Shown: positions 1-12,614, numbered from the stretch's first letter. The stretch is DNA of 64,000 nt from Telluria antibiotica (GCF_011682055.1 NZ_JAAQOM010000001.1:372001-436000); one strand, 5' to 3'. Translations and numbers: made by a program. Notes: a model not told the origin generated them from the letters alone.

Positions 1-2
1 CA

Positions 3-194
3 GACGACGGCCTGCGCGGCCAGGCCAGCCTCCCGATCTTCGAAGACTGGCGCGCGGCCGGCAAATCCGCCGAGCTGCACGTGTACGCGGCCGGCGACCA
101 CGGCTTCGGCATGCGCCGCAAGGGCACGACGTCGGACCACTGGATCGAGCATTTCGCCCAGTGGATGCAGGCGTCGAAGCTGGTGCCGCAATGA
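3..194 (+). CDS. C-terminal end of an alpha/beta-hydrolase esterase (truncated by window edge)
   Basis: Only the last 63 residues are present. They contain AAGDHGFGMR, the usual surroundings of the catalytic histidine in dienelactone-hydrolase or acetyl-esterase type alpha/beta hydrolases, followed by a W-x-E-x-F-x-x-W-M C-terminal helix common in secreted carbohydrate esterases. The stop codon overlaps the start of the next gene (ATGA), so the two are probably co-transcribed; with a family 2 glycosidase downstream, a role in deacetylating or de-esterifying plant glycans is plausible. The N-terminus and nucleophile lie outside the window, so the substrate cannot be judged. Confidence 0.7.
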   Translation, partial: DDGLRGQASLPIFEDWRAAGKSAELHVYAAGDHGFGMRRKGTTSDHWIEHFAQWMQASKLVPQ

Positions 195-2900
195 AGACCG
201 CGATGCAGCGCCTTCCTGTTGTCGTCCGCGGTATCGCGCTGGCCGTCCTGCTGGCCGGCGCGAGCGGCGCGGCCGCGCGCGACGCCCCGCGGCGCACGAC
301 GCCGTTGACCGACCGCTGGACGTTCGTGCAGGACGATGCGTTGCCCGACACCGCCGCCGTCAACGCGGACGGCACCGGCTGGCAATCCGTCGCCCTGCCG
401 CATACGTGGAACCAGGTCGACGCCGCGAGTACGGCGCAGACCGGCCCGGACAGCAAGCCCTACAAGCGCGGGCGCGGCTGGTATCGCCTCGAATTCGAAC
501 GGGGCACCGCGCCCGCGAACGCCTGGCTGCAATTCGACGGCGCCAGCATCGTTGCCGACGTGTGGCTGAACGGCCACTACCTGGGCCGCCACCGCGGCGC
601 GTTCACGGCGTTCCGCTTCGACGTCACCGGCAAGCTCACCGCTGGCCGCAACGTCCTGCTGGTCAAGGTCGACAACAGCGCGCCCGTGCACGGCGAGGAC
701 CCGACCGCCGTCGCGCCGCTCGGCGGCGACTTCAACATGGCGGGGGGCCTGTACCGCGGCGTGTCCCTGGTCGAAACGCCGGCGCGCGCGCACCTCGCGC
801 TGGCCGACCATGGCGCAGGTGGCGTGTACGCGGACACGATCGCCCTCGCCCGCGACCGCGCACGGCTGCGCGTGCGCGCCGACGTCGAGGACGACCGGGC
901 GCTGCGCACCGGGCTGGCACTGCGAGCGGCCCTGGTCGACACGGCCGGCCGGACCGTGGCGGCGGCACGCCGGGCGCTGCCGGCCGCGGGGCGCGCCCGC
1001 GCCGAGCTGGCCCTGGACGTCGTCCGCCCCCATGTGTGGCAGGGCGTGCACGATCCCTACCTGTACCGCCTGCGCGTCGACCTGGTCGACGGCGCCGGCC
1101 GCCTGCTAGACCGGGTCGAACACCCGTTCGGCATTCGCCAATACCGCTTCGACGCGCAGGCCGGCCTGTTCCTGAACGGCCGCCCGCTGCGCCTGCACGG
1201 CGTGAACCTGCACCAGGACTGGCAGGACAAGGCGTGGGCCATCGGTCCGCGCGAGATCGACACCTCCCTTGCCCTCGTGCGCGAGATGGGCGCGAATGCC
1301 GTCCGGCTGGCCCACTACCCGTACACCGCCCACGCCTACGACGCAGCCGACCGGCTCGGTCTCGTCGTGTGGTCGGAACTGCCCTTTGTCGAGCGCAGCC
1401 TGACGCCGGCGGAATGCAAGGCGGGCGCGCCGATCCCGCCGGCCTTCCTCGACAACCTGGACGAGCAGCTGCGCGAGATGGTGCGCCAGCAGTACAACCA
1501 CCCCGGCATCGCCACGTGGTCGATCGCCAACGAAGTCGCGATGGGCGGCACGTGCCGTGGCGCCGACACCGTGACGCCGGTCCTGCGCCGCCTGCACGCT
1601 CTGGCGAAGCGGGAGGACCCGCGCCGCCCGACGACGCTCGCGGACTTCAACGAGGACTATCCGGTCGTCGGCCCGATGTTCCCCGTGCTTCCGACTGGCG
1701 GCATCACCGACATCTGGGCCGTGAACCACTATCACCTGTGGTACTACCCCGGGGACGGCGACGCGTTCGGCGCTGCGCTCGACCGTTTCCACGCGAAGTA
1801 TCCGGCGCAGCCGCTCGGCGTGTCCGAATACGGCGCCGGCGCGGCGCTGTCGCACCAGACCGACAATCCGCTCGGCGGCCGGGTCGGCAGCATGGACATG
1901 CACGGACGCACCCGCGTCGTCTGGCAGCCGGAGGGCTACGCGAACCATGTGCACGAGCAGATTTACGCGGCACTGGCCGGGCGCCGTTACCTGTGGGGCA
2001 CGTTCGTCTGGGCGATGTTCGATTTCGGCTCCGGCACCCGCCACGAAGGCGACATCGGCGGCACCAACACGAAAGGCCTCGTCACGTTCGACCGCGCGAC
2101 GCGCAAGGACCCGTTCTGGTTCTACAAGGCCAACTGGAGCACCGCGCCCGTCACGTACATCACCGGACGCCGCTACACGGAGCGCGCGTACCGGGCGACC
2201 GACGTGCGCGTCTATTCGAATGCCGCCACCGTCCGCCTGTTCCTGAACGGCCGCACGATCGGCATCCGCGCCGCGGCCGAATGCCCGCAGCGCACCTGCG
2301 TATTCGCCGGCGTCACGCTCGACGAAGGCGCCAACCGGCTGGAAGCCCGCGGCATGCACGGCGACGCCACCGTCGTCGACACGGTGCAGTGGACGCTGGC
2401 GCCGGACAATGCGCGCAACGTCTACCTGGCGGCGGGCCAGATCGCCACCGGACTCGTGTCGACGGCCGGCCAGCGTTACGGATCGGATAATTTTTTCACG
2501 GGCGGCCAGGGGACGCCGCTGGATCCGGATTCGCCCTACGGCCCCCCGCTTCGGCGTACGGGTCGCCAATGTCGCCGATGCGCGCGATGCCGCGCTGTGG
2601 GCGGCGGTACGGCATGGCACGTTCGGCTACCGCATTCCGCTGCCGGATGGGCGCTACCGCGTGCGGCTGGGTTTCCTGGAGCCGGACCGCAATGCGCCCC
2701 CGGGCGCGCGACGGTTCCGCGTGGACGCCGGCGGCACGACGCGGATCGCCGACCTGGACATCGTGGCGGCGGCGGGCGCCCCCGCGACGGCGATCGAGCG
2801 CGCGTTCGACGTCGAGGTGACGGACGGCAGCCTGCGACTCGACTTCGTGCCGGCGACCGGCGAGGCCGTGCTGTCGAACCTCGCGATCGAACGCCTGTGA
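191..2900 (+). pseudogene. Family 2 glycoside hydrolase (beta-galactosidase/glucuronidase type), frameshifted near its 3' end
   Basis: Starts at an ATG overlapping the upstream stop and begins with a Sec signal peptide (hydrophobic residues about 12-28 ending near AAARD). The GH2 order is clear: N-terminal jelly-roll with WYRLEF and ADVWLNG, immunoglobulin-like domain, then a TIM barrel with the acid/base in WSIANE (Glu448) and the nucleophile in GVSEYGAG (Glu546). After SPYGP near base 2541 the frame is lost in a run of six C (2542-2547). Removing one C restores a sensible malectin-like carbohydrate-binding C-terminus (RFGVRVANVAD to LAIERL) ending at 2900; unshifted, translation runs on as arginine-rich nonsense to 2932. 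The catalytic domain is intact, so this is either a recent lesion, a slippage site or a sequencing error. Likely a periplasmic or secreted exo-glycosidase. Confidence 0.8.
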
Positions 2901-2913
2901 GAGTACGCGGCCG

Positions 2914-5030
<2,117 letters not shown>

Positions 5031-5040
<10 letters not shown>

Positions 5041-6113
5041 TGGCGCAAGCCGGCCATGAAGCCGTTCTGCGTCTTGCCCACGCCGACGGTGCCTGCGGCG
5101 TCGAGCGCCACGGCGGCCGTACCGTCGTTCACCATCCGGCCCACGCCCGTGTACACGTACGTCCGCTTCGACAGCGCATACGTCAGCCGGGCCGAAAGCA
5201 TCGTCACGTCCGCGTCCGCATGCCTGGTGACGCGCTTCGCCCACTGGCCGTCCACGGTGAACGCGCCGAACGGGTAGCTGGCACCCAGGTAGTACAGGTC
5301 CGATTCCGTGTGGCCCGTGGCAGCCTTCGTATCGCGGTCGATGACGCCGGCGCCGACCTTGACCGTGCCCAGCATCGCGTAGCCATTCAGCGTCGTGCGC
5401 GTGTCCGTGTTCGCGCTGCTCGTCAGGCCGCCCGCCGCACCCGTGTTGCCGTGCATGCGATCGTACGACGTGTTCACGCCCCACGCCTTCGTCTCGTAGC
5501 CGATCAGGCCCGTGTACTGGCGGCACGCCTGCGCATTGCCCGCCACCTCGCCCGCGCAGTTCGTGGCCGCCGGTCCGCCCGCGTTCGACGCGTCGCGTCC
5601 GAGGCTGTAGGTGGCGCCGACGACGACGGGGCCGAACTGGCCCATGTAGCCGATCGCATTGTCGCTGCGCGCGTTGGGGAGGTAAGGATCGATGCTGCCG
5701 AGCGCGAACAGGCTCGGACCGAGGACGTCCGCCTTCTGCGGCGCGATGTACGTCATGTTCAGCTGACGCCCCAGGGTCAGCGTGCCCCATGCACCCTTGA
5801 GACCGACTTGCGCCTGGCGGCCGAACAGCCGGTTGCCCTGCCCGGTCACGCCCGTGTCGAGCGACAGGCCGTTCTCCAGCACGAAGAAGGCCTGCAAGCC
5901 GTTGCCGAGGTCCTCGGTGCCGCGAAAGCCGATGCGCGACGGCAGTTCGCCGGTCAGGGAATTCATCTTCGTCACCGAATGGCCGGCGGCGTCCACGTTC
6001 GTCAGGTACGAGAGGCTCGTGTCGACGACACCGTAGATCTGCACGGTCGTCTGGGCGAAGGCGGCCGGCGCGGCGAGCGCGCACGCCAGTACAGGGATGG
6101 GAAGGTATTTCAT
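5031..6113 (-). CDS. Gram-negative trimeric porin, last gene of the hydroxycinnamate operon
   Basis: 360 residues with a signal peptide (MKYLPIPVLACALAAPAAFAQ) followed by TTVQIYGVVDTSLSY, the first beta-strand of betaproteobacterial general porins of the Bordetella/Burkholderia type. PSRIGFRGTEDLG and RQAQVGLKG are conserved in that group, and the protein ends in the terminal aromatic signal (GLRHHF) needed for outer-membrane assembly. It lies 23 bp after the tannase-family gene on the same strand and is probably the last cistron, giving outer-membrane entry for phenolic esters or acids. A paralogue with the same layout occurs at 27726-28835. Confidence 0.93.
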
Positions 6114-6136
6114 GTTGTCTCCTCGTTGGGGTATCG

Positions 6137-7834
6137 TTATTGGCAGGTGAAGTTCGCGGCCTGTTCCACGTCGCCGGTTCCCTTGTATTTCGCGACTTTC
6201 GGGTAGGCGCACAGGGGGCGCGTGCGTGCGGGCGACCATGACACCGGCACGTCCCCGTTGACGCCGCCCGCGTTGCCCGTGCCGCGCGCACTGGCCTGCA
6301 CGGCGTCCGGTGCCTGGCCCTTCTCGACCCAGGCCACGAGCGGCGTCAGCGCATCGAACTGGTCGGTCGCCGGGCCACCCGCGCAGTGGTTCATGCCGGG
6401 GATGCGGAAGAAGCGCGCGAAGTTCGACGCGTCGCCGCCGTTCGCCGCGCGCAGCGCGTCGTACCACGCGGTCGTGTCGTCGCTGGAAAAGATCGGATCG
6501 CTGGTGCCGTGGTAGACGAGCAGCTTGGCGCCGCGGTTCTTCAGCTTCGCGAGGTTGGTCGCATCGGGCGGCAGCATGAACGACAGGGCGGACTCCGGAT
6601 AGGTGCTGCTGGTCGCGCCCACGCGCGCGAGCATCGTGTCCAGGTTGCCGTTCAGCGCGAACGCGGTGCCGTCGAACGCGGCCGGATTCTCGGGTGGCAC
6701 GGACCAGATCAGGCCCACGGCGCCGGCATCGCGCGTCAGCGGCGAACTGAATTTCCAGCCCGCCCAGCCGTCCGTGGCCAAGCCCGCGTCCCACGGGAAG
6801 CTCGCGTAGATCTTCGTACCGGTCTCCGTCTTCGCGCCGGCGAACAGGCCCGCGATGCCGCTCTTCTGGGCAGCCGTCAGGCAGGTGCCGTCACGGGCGC
6901 CGCTGCACGTCGGCACGTCGCGCGCGATGTCGAACGCGGCCTGGCAGGCGCCCGTATCCTGCACGAGACCGTCCGCGGCGCCGTCCAGCGCATCGCATTT
7001 CGCCAGCACGGCGTCCGACACGAGCTTGCGCTCGGCGAGCGTGAAGCCGGAGCCCAGGTCGCCCGGCGTGCTCGCGAGCGTGGCGTAGGTCTTGCCCCCG
7101 GCGATGTTGGCGATGGCCGCCAGCGGCAGGCGGAAGCCCGGGTCGCCGACGAGGAAGCCGTCGTACTGGTCGACATAGCGCGCCGCCGCGACCATCGTGT
7201 GCCGGCCGCCGTTCGAGCAGCCGCCGATGTACGAACGGTCCGGCGCCTTGCCGTACGCCGTCTGGATCGCGGCTTTCGCCATCGGCGTGAGCTTGCCGAC
7301 GGCCTGGTAGCCATAGTCGAGGCGCGCCTGCGGGTCGATGCCGAAGTCTGGCGTCGGGCTGGCGTGTCCCGCGTCGGAACTGAGGACGGCGAAGCCCTGG
7401 TTCAGCGCATTGTCGAGCGGGCCGCCACCGCCGACCGGCCCCGTGGCCGTGACGACGCTGCCGTCGACGCCGCCGTTGGCCTGGTAAAAGAAGCGGCCGT
7501 TCCAGGCGACGGGCAGGCGCATCTCGAAGCCGATGGCGTAGGCCTTGCCGTCGGCGCCCGTGCGGCGCAGCATCTCGCCCTTGACCAGGCAATGGGCGGG
7601 GACGGGCTTGCCGCCGACGGTGAGCACGCCGGCCGCGATGGCGTTGGCCGCCGTGATCGTCGTGTCGGGGTACGTGATGCGGGTCGCGAGCTCCGCGCAG
7701 GCAGTCAGCGTGGCGCCCGTCGCCTGCGAAAGTTGTGGCAGCAGCTGTGCCGCCGGTTGGGTGTTGTCGTGGCCGGTGCCGCAGCCGGCCAGGCCGAGGA
7801 CGGCCAATGCGGCCGCCGTGTGGTGTCGGTTCAT
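6137..7834 (-). CDS. Tannase/feruloyl-esterase family lipoprotein
   Basis: 565 residues with an N-terminal lipobox (AVLGLAGCGT, Cys18), so a lipid-anchored envelope protein. The tannase-family serine motif GGCSNGG places the nucleophile at Ser207, and the GMNHCAGG segment carries the expected histidine (His483). Members hydrolyse galloyl or hydroxycinnamoyl esters. Its place behind ech, vdh, fcs and a transporter argues for releasing ferulate or 4-coumarate from plant esters before uptake, but gallate or other phenolic esters are possible. Cysteines flanking the active site (CSN, NHC) are consistent with the disulfide linking Ser and His regions in this family. Confidence 0.88.
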   Translation of the reverse strand: MNRHHTAAALAVLGLAGCGTGHDNTQPAAQLLPQLSQATGATLTACAELATRITYPDTTITAANAIAAGVLTVGGKPVPAHCLVKGEMLRRTGADGKAYAIGFEMRLPVAWNGRFFYQANGGVDGSVVTATGPVGGGGPLDNALNQGFAVLSSDAGHASPTPDFGIDPQARLDYGYQAVGKLTPMAKAAIQTAYGKAPDRSYIGGCSNGGRHTMVAAARYVDQYDGFLVGDPGFRLPLAAIANIAGGKTYATLASTPGDLGSGFTLAERKLVSDAVLAKCDALDGAADGLVQDTGACQAAFDIARDVPTCSGARDGTCLTAAQKSGIAGLFAGAKTETGTKIYASFPWDAGLATDGWAGWKFSSPLTRDAGAVGLIWSVPPENPAAFDGTAFALNGNLDTMLARVGATSSTYPESALSFMLPPDATNLAKLKNRGAKLLVYHGTSDPIFSSDDTTAWYDALRAANGGDASNFARFFRIPGMNHCAGGPATDQFDALTPLVAWVEKGQAPDAVQASARGTGNAGGVNGDVPVSWSPARTRPLCAYPKVAKYKGTGDVEQAANFTCQ

Positions 7835-7873
7835 CGTGTACTCCTGGTGAGAGTCGAAACGTCGGGACGAGCG

Positions 7874-7913
7874 CGTCCGGCACAGCCCATGTCTGGGCTG
7901 CGCACAACGGACG
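7874..7913 (-). other. Nested stem-loop between transporter and tannase-family gene
   Basis: CAGCCCA-TGTC-TGGGCTG forms a perfect 7-bp stem, enclosed by CGTCCG at 7874-7879 and CGGACG at 7908-7913. It lies in the 92-bp gap inside an otherwise tight operon. There is no U-tract, so it is more likely an mRNA processing or stability element, or a weak attenuator, than a strong terminator. Not tested by folding software. Confidence 0.4.
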
Positions 7914-7926
7914 AATCAAGGGTGAA

Positions 7927-9156
7927 TCAGTGCGTGCCGAGTGCCTGCGCGGCGCGCGCCGCCTCCGGGTCGGCCCGGCGCGACAGCTTCCACGCGCACA
8001 GCGACGCGATGACGAGGCCGGGGGCCGCCGACAGCATCACGCCCGCCGCGCCGGCACCGATCGCCAGCACCTGTCCGGCCACGAGCGGACCGGCGATGGC
8101 GCCGAGGCGGCCGATGGAGATCGACGCGCCCACGCCGGTGGCGCGGATCGGCGTCCCGTACAGCGCGGGAGCGCGGGCGTACAGCACGGCCTGGGCGCCG
8201 ACGGCGCAGTAGCCGGCCGCGAACCCGGCGGCCATCGTCAGGCCGAAGCTGCCCGACAGGCCCAGGCCCGCCAGCGCCAGCAGCATGCCCGCATACGCGA
8301 TCGCGACCGCCAGGCCCGCACGGTCGCGGTCCACGAGGCGCCCGCTCAGCACGGAGCCCGTCGCACCGCCGAGGTTGAAGAGGATTTGCACGACGCCGGC
8401 CTGCGGCCGCGTGTAGCCCTGCCCGATCAGCAGCGACGGCAGCCAGTTGAGCAGCATGTACAGGACGGTGAGGGTGAAGAAGCATGCGACCCACAGCAGC
8501 AGGGTCGAACCGAGGGCGCTGCCCGCGAACAGCGCGCCGAGGCGGCGGTCGGCCGGCGCGTGGGACGCGGCCTGGTGGCGGAAGCTGGCGGATTCCGTCA
8601 GCAGCACGACGAGGACCAGCGCGACGGCGATCGGCACGAGGCCGCCGACGTAGAAGATCGTGCGCCAGCCGGTCTCGAACTTGATCATGCCGATGACGGA
8701 CGCGATGGCGCCGCCCAGCGGCACGCCGCAATACGTCAGGCTGACGGCCGTGCTGCGCATGGCGGGATCGGCCGCCTCGGACGTCAGCGCGATCAGCAGC
8801 GGCAGCGCCGCGCCGAGGCCGAGCCCCGTGAACACGCGCGCCGCCAGCAGGCTGTCGAAATCCCACGCATGGGCGGTGGCGAACGAGAAAACGCCGAACA
8901 GCAGCACGGCGCCGACGAGCACGCGCTTGCGCCCGATGCGGTCCGCCAGCCAGCCGCCCACGAAGGCGCCCGGCAGCAGGCCGACGAGGCCCACGCTGAA
9001 TACCCAGCCCATCATCGCGGGCGCCAGTTTGAATTCCGCGCCGATGCCCGGCGCGGCGATGCCGGTCGACTGCAGGTCCAGCCCTTCCAGTAATGCGGTG
9101 ATAAAACAAAGCGCGATCGTCGCCGCACCGCGCGGCAGATTGCCTCGGTGTGTCAT
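7927..9156 (-). CDS. MFS aromatic-acid transporter, MhpT-like
   Basis: 409 residues with twelve predicted membrane segments and the MFS loop signature GGWLADRIGRKR after helix 2. The N-terminal ALLEGLDLQSTGIAAPGIG and the ARVFTGLGLGAALPLLIALTSEAA region closely match the 3-(3-hydroxyphenyl)propionate transporter MhpT of E. coli as I remember it. Position between fcs and the esterase makes it the likely inner-membrane importer for hydroxycinnamates such as ferulate or 4-coumarate. A strong AGAGGAGACAT site precedes the start. Confidence 0.88.
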   Translation of the reverse strand: MTHRGNLPRGAATIALCFITALLEGLDLQSTGIAAPGIGAEFKLAPAMMGWVFSVGLVGLLPGAFVGGWLADRIGRKRVLVGAVLLFGVFSFATAHAWDFDSLLAARVFTGLGLGAALPLLIALTSEAADPAMRSTAVSLTYCGVPLGGAIASVIGMIKFETGWRTIFYVGGLVPIAVALVLVVLLTESASFRHQAASHAPADRRLGALFAGSALGSTLLLWVACFFTLTVLYMLLNWLPSLLIGQGYTRPQAGVVQILFNLGGATGSVLSGRLVDRDRAGLAVAIAYAGMLLALAGLGLSGSFGLTMAAGFAAGYCAVGAQAVLYARAPALYGTPIRATGVGASISIGRLGAIAGPLVAGQVLAIGAGAAGVMLSAAPGLVIASLCAWKLSRRADPEAARAAQALGTH

Positions 9157-9216
9157 GGTATGTCTCCTCTAAAGCGATTTTTTCGTTGTGATGTTCGCTG
9201 ATGGATCTCCGGGTCG

Positions 9217-11088
9217 TCAGGTCGTCGTGCGCGTCCCTCCCCCGTCGGCGCGGACGGCCAGCTCCGCGCGGTCCGCATACAGGTCGTCGACCAGCGCCGC
9301 GCGCCGGGCCAGCACGGCCGCCTGGTTGATCGAGCCCTTGTCGGTCACCTCGCGATGATCGATCGACGGTGGCTCGGCCAGCGGCAGCAGGCGTTCGATG
9401 CGCATCGAGGAACCGCTCGCACCCGCGTTCAGGCTGTCCAGCAGCCGCGCGAACATGGCCCGTACCGGCGGACTGGCCAGCACTTGCGCGGCATCCGCGT
9501 CGGCCGGCATGTCCGCCAGCGCGCGGCAGTGTTCCATGCGCGGGTACACGAGCAGGCCGACGGACGCGCGGTTCAGGCCCGTCACCACGGCGTCCGTCAC
9601 GTACGGCGCACCCTGGCTGATGACGCGTGCCCGCAGCGGCCCGACGCTGACGAACGTGCCGGTCGACAGCTTGAAGTCTTCCGCGATGCGGCCATCGAAC
9701 ACGAACCCGAGTTCGGGCCGCGCCGCGTCGTAGAAGCGCAGCGCATCGCCGGTGCGGTAATAGCCTTCGTCGTCGAACGCATCCGCCGTCAGGTCCGGCG
9801 CGCGCCAGTAGCCCGGCATCACGTGCGGGCCGGCGAAGCGGGCTTCGAACTTGTCGCCCACCGGCACCAGCTTCGCCCGGCAGCCGGGCGCCGGGACGCC
9901 GACGTAGCCCGCCTGCACCACATCGCCCGTGCCGAACGTGCACGACGGCGACGTCTCCGTCATGCCGAGGCCCGTCATGATGCGGATCGATTCGCCGCAG
10001 TGCGCGAGCGCGGCGGCGTCGAGCCGGTCCCACGCGGCCTGGGACAGGCCCGCGCCCGCGCACAGGAACAGTTTTACGCGCGAGAAGAAGCTCGCGCGCA
10101 GGCCGGCGTCGCGTTCCAGCGCGTCCGTCAGCATCTCGAAACCCTTCGGGACGTTGAAGTAGACGGTGGGCGCGATCTCGCGCAGGTTGTCCAGCGTCTG
10201 CCCGAATTCCTTCGGCGTCGGCTTGCCGTCGTCCAGATACAGCGTGCCGCCGTTGTACAGCGCGATGCCGACGTTGTGGCTGCCCCCGAAGCAGTGATTC
10301 CACGGCAGCCAGTCGACCAGCACGGGCGGCGCTTCCGCGAAAAAGGGAAAGGTCTGCAGCAGCATCTGCTGGTTGGCGACCAGCATGCCGTGCGTCGTGA
10401 CGACCGCCTTCGGCTTCTTCGTCGAGCCCGACGTGAACAGGAATTTCAGGATCGTGTCGGGGCCGACGGCGTCGTTGACCGCATCCACGTCGCGCACGGG
10501 CGTGTCGAGCAGGCTGCCGAAACCGGTCCCGGCACGCCCGGCGTAGTCGCCGCCGCCCACGATCAGTTCCGCGTCGGGCGGCAGCACCGCGTTCAGCGCG
10601 GGGGCAAATGCGCCGGCATCCGCGACGTAGACGGCGCCGGGCGTCAGCTGCCCGATCAGGTCGCGCAGCTTGCCGTAATCGGTGGCGACGAGCGAGTACG
10701 CGGGCGAGATCGGCGCGAACGGGATGCCCGCGTACGCGGCGCCCAGCGCCAGCTGGTAGTGTTCCAGATCGTTGCCGGACAGGATCGCGAGCGGCCGTTC
10801 GGCCGACAGGCCCCGGTCCAGCAGCGCCTGGCCGATGTGGCGCGCCCGGCGCAGCATGTCGGCATAGCCGATGCGGATCCACTGGCCGTCCGGACCGCGC
10901 CGGGCGGCGAGCGTGCGGTCCGGATGCGCAGCCGCGCCGCTCGCCAGGCGGTCCGTCCAGCGGCGCGGCACCGGGTCGAGCGGCGTGACGGCGTCGACGC
11001 GCCAGGCGTCGCCGTCGCGCCACGCGCGGACCTCGGGATTCCCGAGAAGGACGGGCCGTTGCCGTCCTGCCGGTTGCATGTGATGCAT
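9217..11088 (-). CDS. fcs: Feruloyl-CoA / 4-coumaroyl-CoA synthetase
   Basis: 623 residues, an ANL-superfamily acyl-CoA synthetase. The phosphate-binding loop is LFTSGSTKKPKAV, followed by LVDWLPWNHCFGGSHNVG and ITTGLGMTETSP-like (MTGLGMTETSPS) adenylation motifs, and YYRTGDALRF near the hinge. Length and these variants match bacterial feruloyl-CoA synthases more than general medium-chain ligases. It activates ferulate, 4-coumarate or caffeate with ATP and CoA; ech and vdh in the same operon complete the CoA-dependent, non-beta-oxidative side-chain shortening. GGAGAC precedes the first ATG of MHHM by five bases. Confidence 0.93.
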   Translation of the reverse strand: MHHMQPAGRQRPVLLGNPEVRAWRDGDAWRVDAVTPLDPVPRRWTDRLASGAAAHPDRTLAARRGPDGQWIRIGYADMLRRARHIGQALLDRGLSAERPLAILSGNDLEHYQLALGAAYAGIPFAPISPAYSLVATDYGKLRDLIGQLTPGAVYVADAGAFAPALNAVLPPDAELIVGGGDYAGRAGTGFGSLLDTPVRDVDAVNDAVGPDTILKFLFTSGSTKKPKAVVTTHGMLVANQQMLLQTFPFFAEAPPVLVDWLPWNHCFGGSHNVGIALYNGGTLYLDDGKPTPKEFGQTLDNLREIAPTVYFNVPKGFEMLTDALERDAGLRASFFSRVKLFLCAGAGLSQAAWDRLDAAALAHCGESIRIMTGLGMTETSPSCTFGTGDVVQAGYVGVPAPGCRAKLVPVGDKFEARFAGPHVMPGYWRAPDLTADAFDDEGYYRTGDALRFYDAARPELGFVFDGRIAEDFKLSTGTFVSVGPLRARVISQGAPYVTDAVVTGLNRASVGLLVYPRMEHCRALADMPADADAAQVLASPPVRAMFARLLDSLNAGASGSSMRIERLLPLAEPPSIDHREVTDKGSINQAAVLARRAALVDDLYADRAELAVRADGGGTRTTT

Positions 11089-11098
11089 GCCGGTCTCC

Positions 11099-12562
11099 TC
11101 AGATCGGGTAGTGGCGCGGACCGGTCTGCACGGTGATCCAGCGCAGGTCCGTGAATTCCGCGATGGCCGCCTTGCCGCCGAAGCGCCCGTAGCCGCTGCC
11201 CTTCACGCCGCCGAACGGCATCTGCGCCTCGTCGTGCACGGTCGGGCCGTTGATATGGCAGATGCCCGATTCGATGCGCCGGGCGACGGCCATGGCGCGG
11301 CCGATATCCCGCGAGAACACGGCCGCGGACAGGCCGTACTCGCTGTCGTTGGCGAGGCGGATCGCTTCCTCGTCCGTGTCGAAGCGCAGCACCGAGACGA
11401 TCGGGCCGAACGATTCTTCCTGGTAGACGCGCATGGCGGGCGTGACGCCGTCCACGATCGCCGGTTGCAGCACATTGCCTTCCAGGCCGCCCGTCTGGAT
11501 GACGGTGGCGCCCCGCTCGCGCGCGTCCGCCAGCATGGCATCCACGCGGCGCGCGGCGGCCGGGTCGATCATGCCGGCCAGCGGCGCGTCGGCGTGTCCG
11601 GCGCGCAGGGTTGCCGTCTTCGCGGCCAGCTTGTCGATGAACGCGTCCGCGATCTTGCCGTCGACGATGATGCGGTCCGCCGACATGCAGATCTGGCCCT
11701 GGTTGAAGAACGCGCTGAACGCCGCGGCATCGACGGCCGCATCGAGGTCGGCGTCGTCCAGCACGACGACTGGGTTCTTCCCGCCCAGCTCCAGCAGCAC
11801 GGGTTTCAGATGCTCGGCGGCCAGCTTCGCGATGATGCGTCCCACGCGCGTGGACCCCGTGAAGTTAATTCGGCGCACGGCCGGGTGCGCGATCAGGCGC
11901 TCCACGACCCGCGCTGCATCGTCCGGCGCGTTCGAGATGAAATTGACGACACCGGGAGGGAAGCCGGCGTCGGCGAACGCCTGCGCGATCAGCCGGTGCA
12001 CGGCCGGGCACAGCTCGGATGCCTTGAGGATCACCGTATTGCCGCACGCGAGGGGCATGGCGACGGCGCGCGTGCCGAGGATGACGGGTGCGTTCCACGG
12101 CGCGATGCCGACGACGACGCCGCACGGCTGGCGCACGCCCAGCGCCAGCGAGCCCGGGACGTCGGACGGAATGACTTCGCCGGCGATCTGGGTCGTCATC
12201 GACGCCGCTTCGCGCAGCATGTTGGCGGCGAGCGTCACGTTGAACTGGTACCAGACGGGCGCGCCACCCGCCTCGCGGACGGCGGCATCGACGATGCGGG
12301 GACGCAGCGCTTCCAGGGCATCTGCCGCGCCGAGCAGCAAGGCGCGGCGGGCGCCCGGCGGCATGGCGGACCACGCCGGAAAGGCGGCGCGTGCGGCGGC
12401 GACGGCCGCATCGACGTCGTCGAGGGTGGCGGCGGCGGCGCGCGTGGCGACCGCGCCGGTGGCGGGAGCAGCGCCGCCAGTGGCGGGGTTGCACCGTTCA
12501 AACGTAGCGCCGTTGGATGCCGGGCGGGCCTGCCCGGCGATCAGCAGATCGGTGTCGAACAT
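11099..12562 (-). CDS. vdh: Vanillin / 4-hydroxybenzaldehyde dehydrogenase
   Basis: 487 residues of the NAD(P)-dependent aldehyde dehydrogenase superfamily. The general base lies in LLELGGKNP, the catalytic cysteine in FFNQGQICMSADRI, and INFTGSTRVGR is the nucleotide-binding loop; the N-terminal MFDTDLLIAGQ and the VWYQFNVTLAANMLREAASM segment are typical of vanillin and salicylaldehyde dehydrogenases. It oxidises the aldehyde made by Ech to vanillate (then VanAB) or 4-hydroxybenzoate (then PobA). Ten bases separate it from fcs. Start supported by AAAGGAGACC. Confidence 0.93.
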   Translation of the reverse strand: MFDTDLLIAGQARPASNGATFERCNPATGGAAPATGAVATRAAAATLDDVDAAVAAARAAFPAWSAMPPGARRALLLGAADALEALRPRIVDAAVREAGGAPVWYQFNVTLAANMLREAASMTTQIAGEVIPSDVPGSLALGVRQPCGVVVGIAPWNAPVILGTRAVAMPLACGNTVILKASELCPAVHRLIAQAFADAGFPPGVVNFISNAPDDAARVVERLIAHPAVRRINFTGSTRVGRIIAKLAAEHLKPVLLELGGKNPVVVLDDADLDAAVDAAAFSAFFNQGQICMSADRIIVDGKIADAFIDKLAAKTATLRAGHADAPLAGMIDPAAARRVDAMLADARERGATVIQTGGLEGNVLQPAIVDGVTPAMRVYQEESFGPIVSVLRFDTDEEAIRLANDSEYGLSAAVFSRDIGRAMAVARRIESGICHINGPTVHDEAQMPFGGVKGSGYGRFGGKAAIAEFTDLRWITVQTGPRHYPI

Positions 12563-12614
12563 CAGAGGTCTCCTTTGTTGTCTCTGATTGAAAATGCTGG
12601 GGGCTGGTCGCGTC

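Noticed and set aside
6386..9093. Two long plus-strand frames opposite the tannase-family and MhpT-like genes
   Set aside because: Low-complexity shadow translations; both real genes have signature motifs, good start sites and operon spacing on the minus strand.
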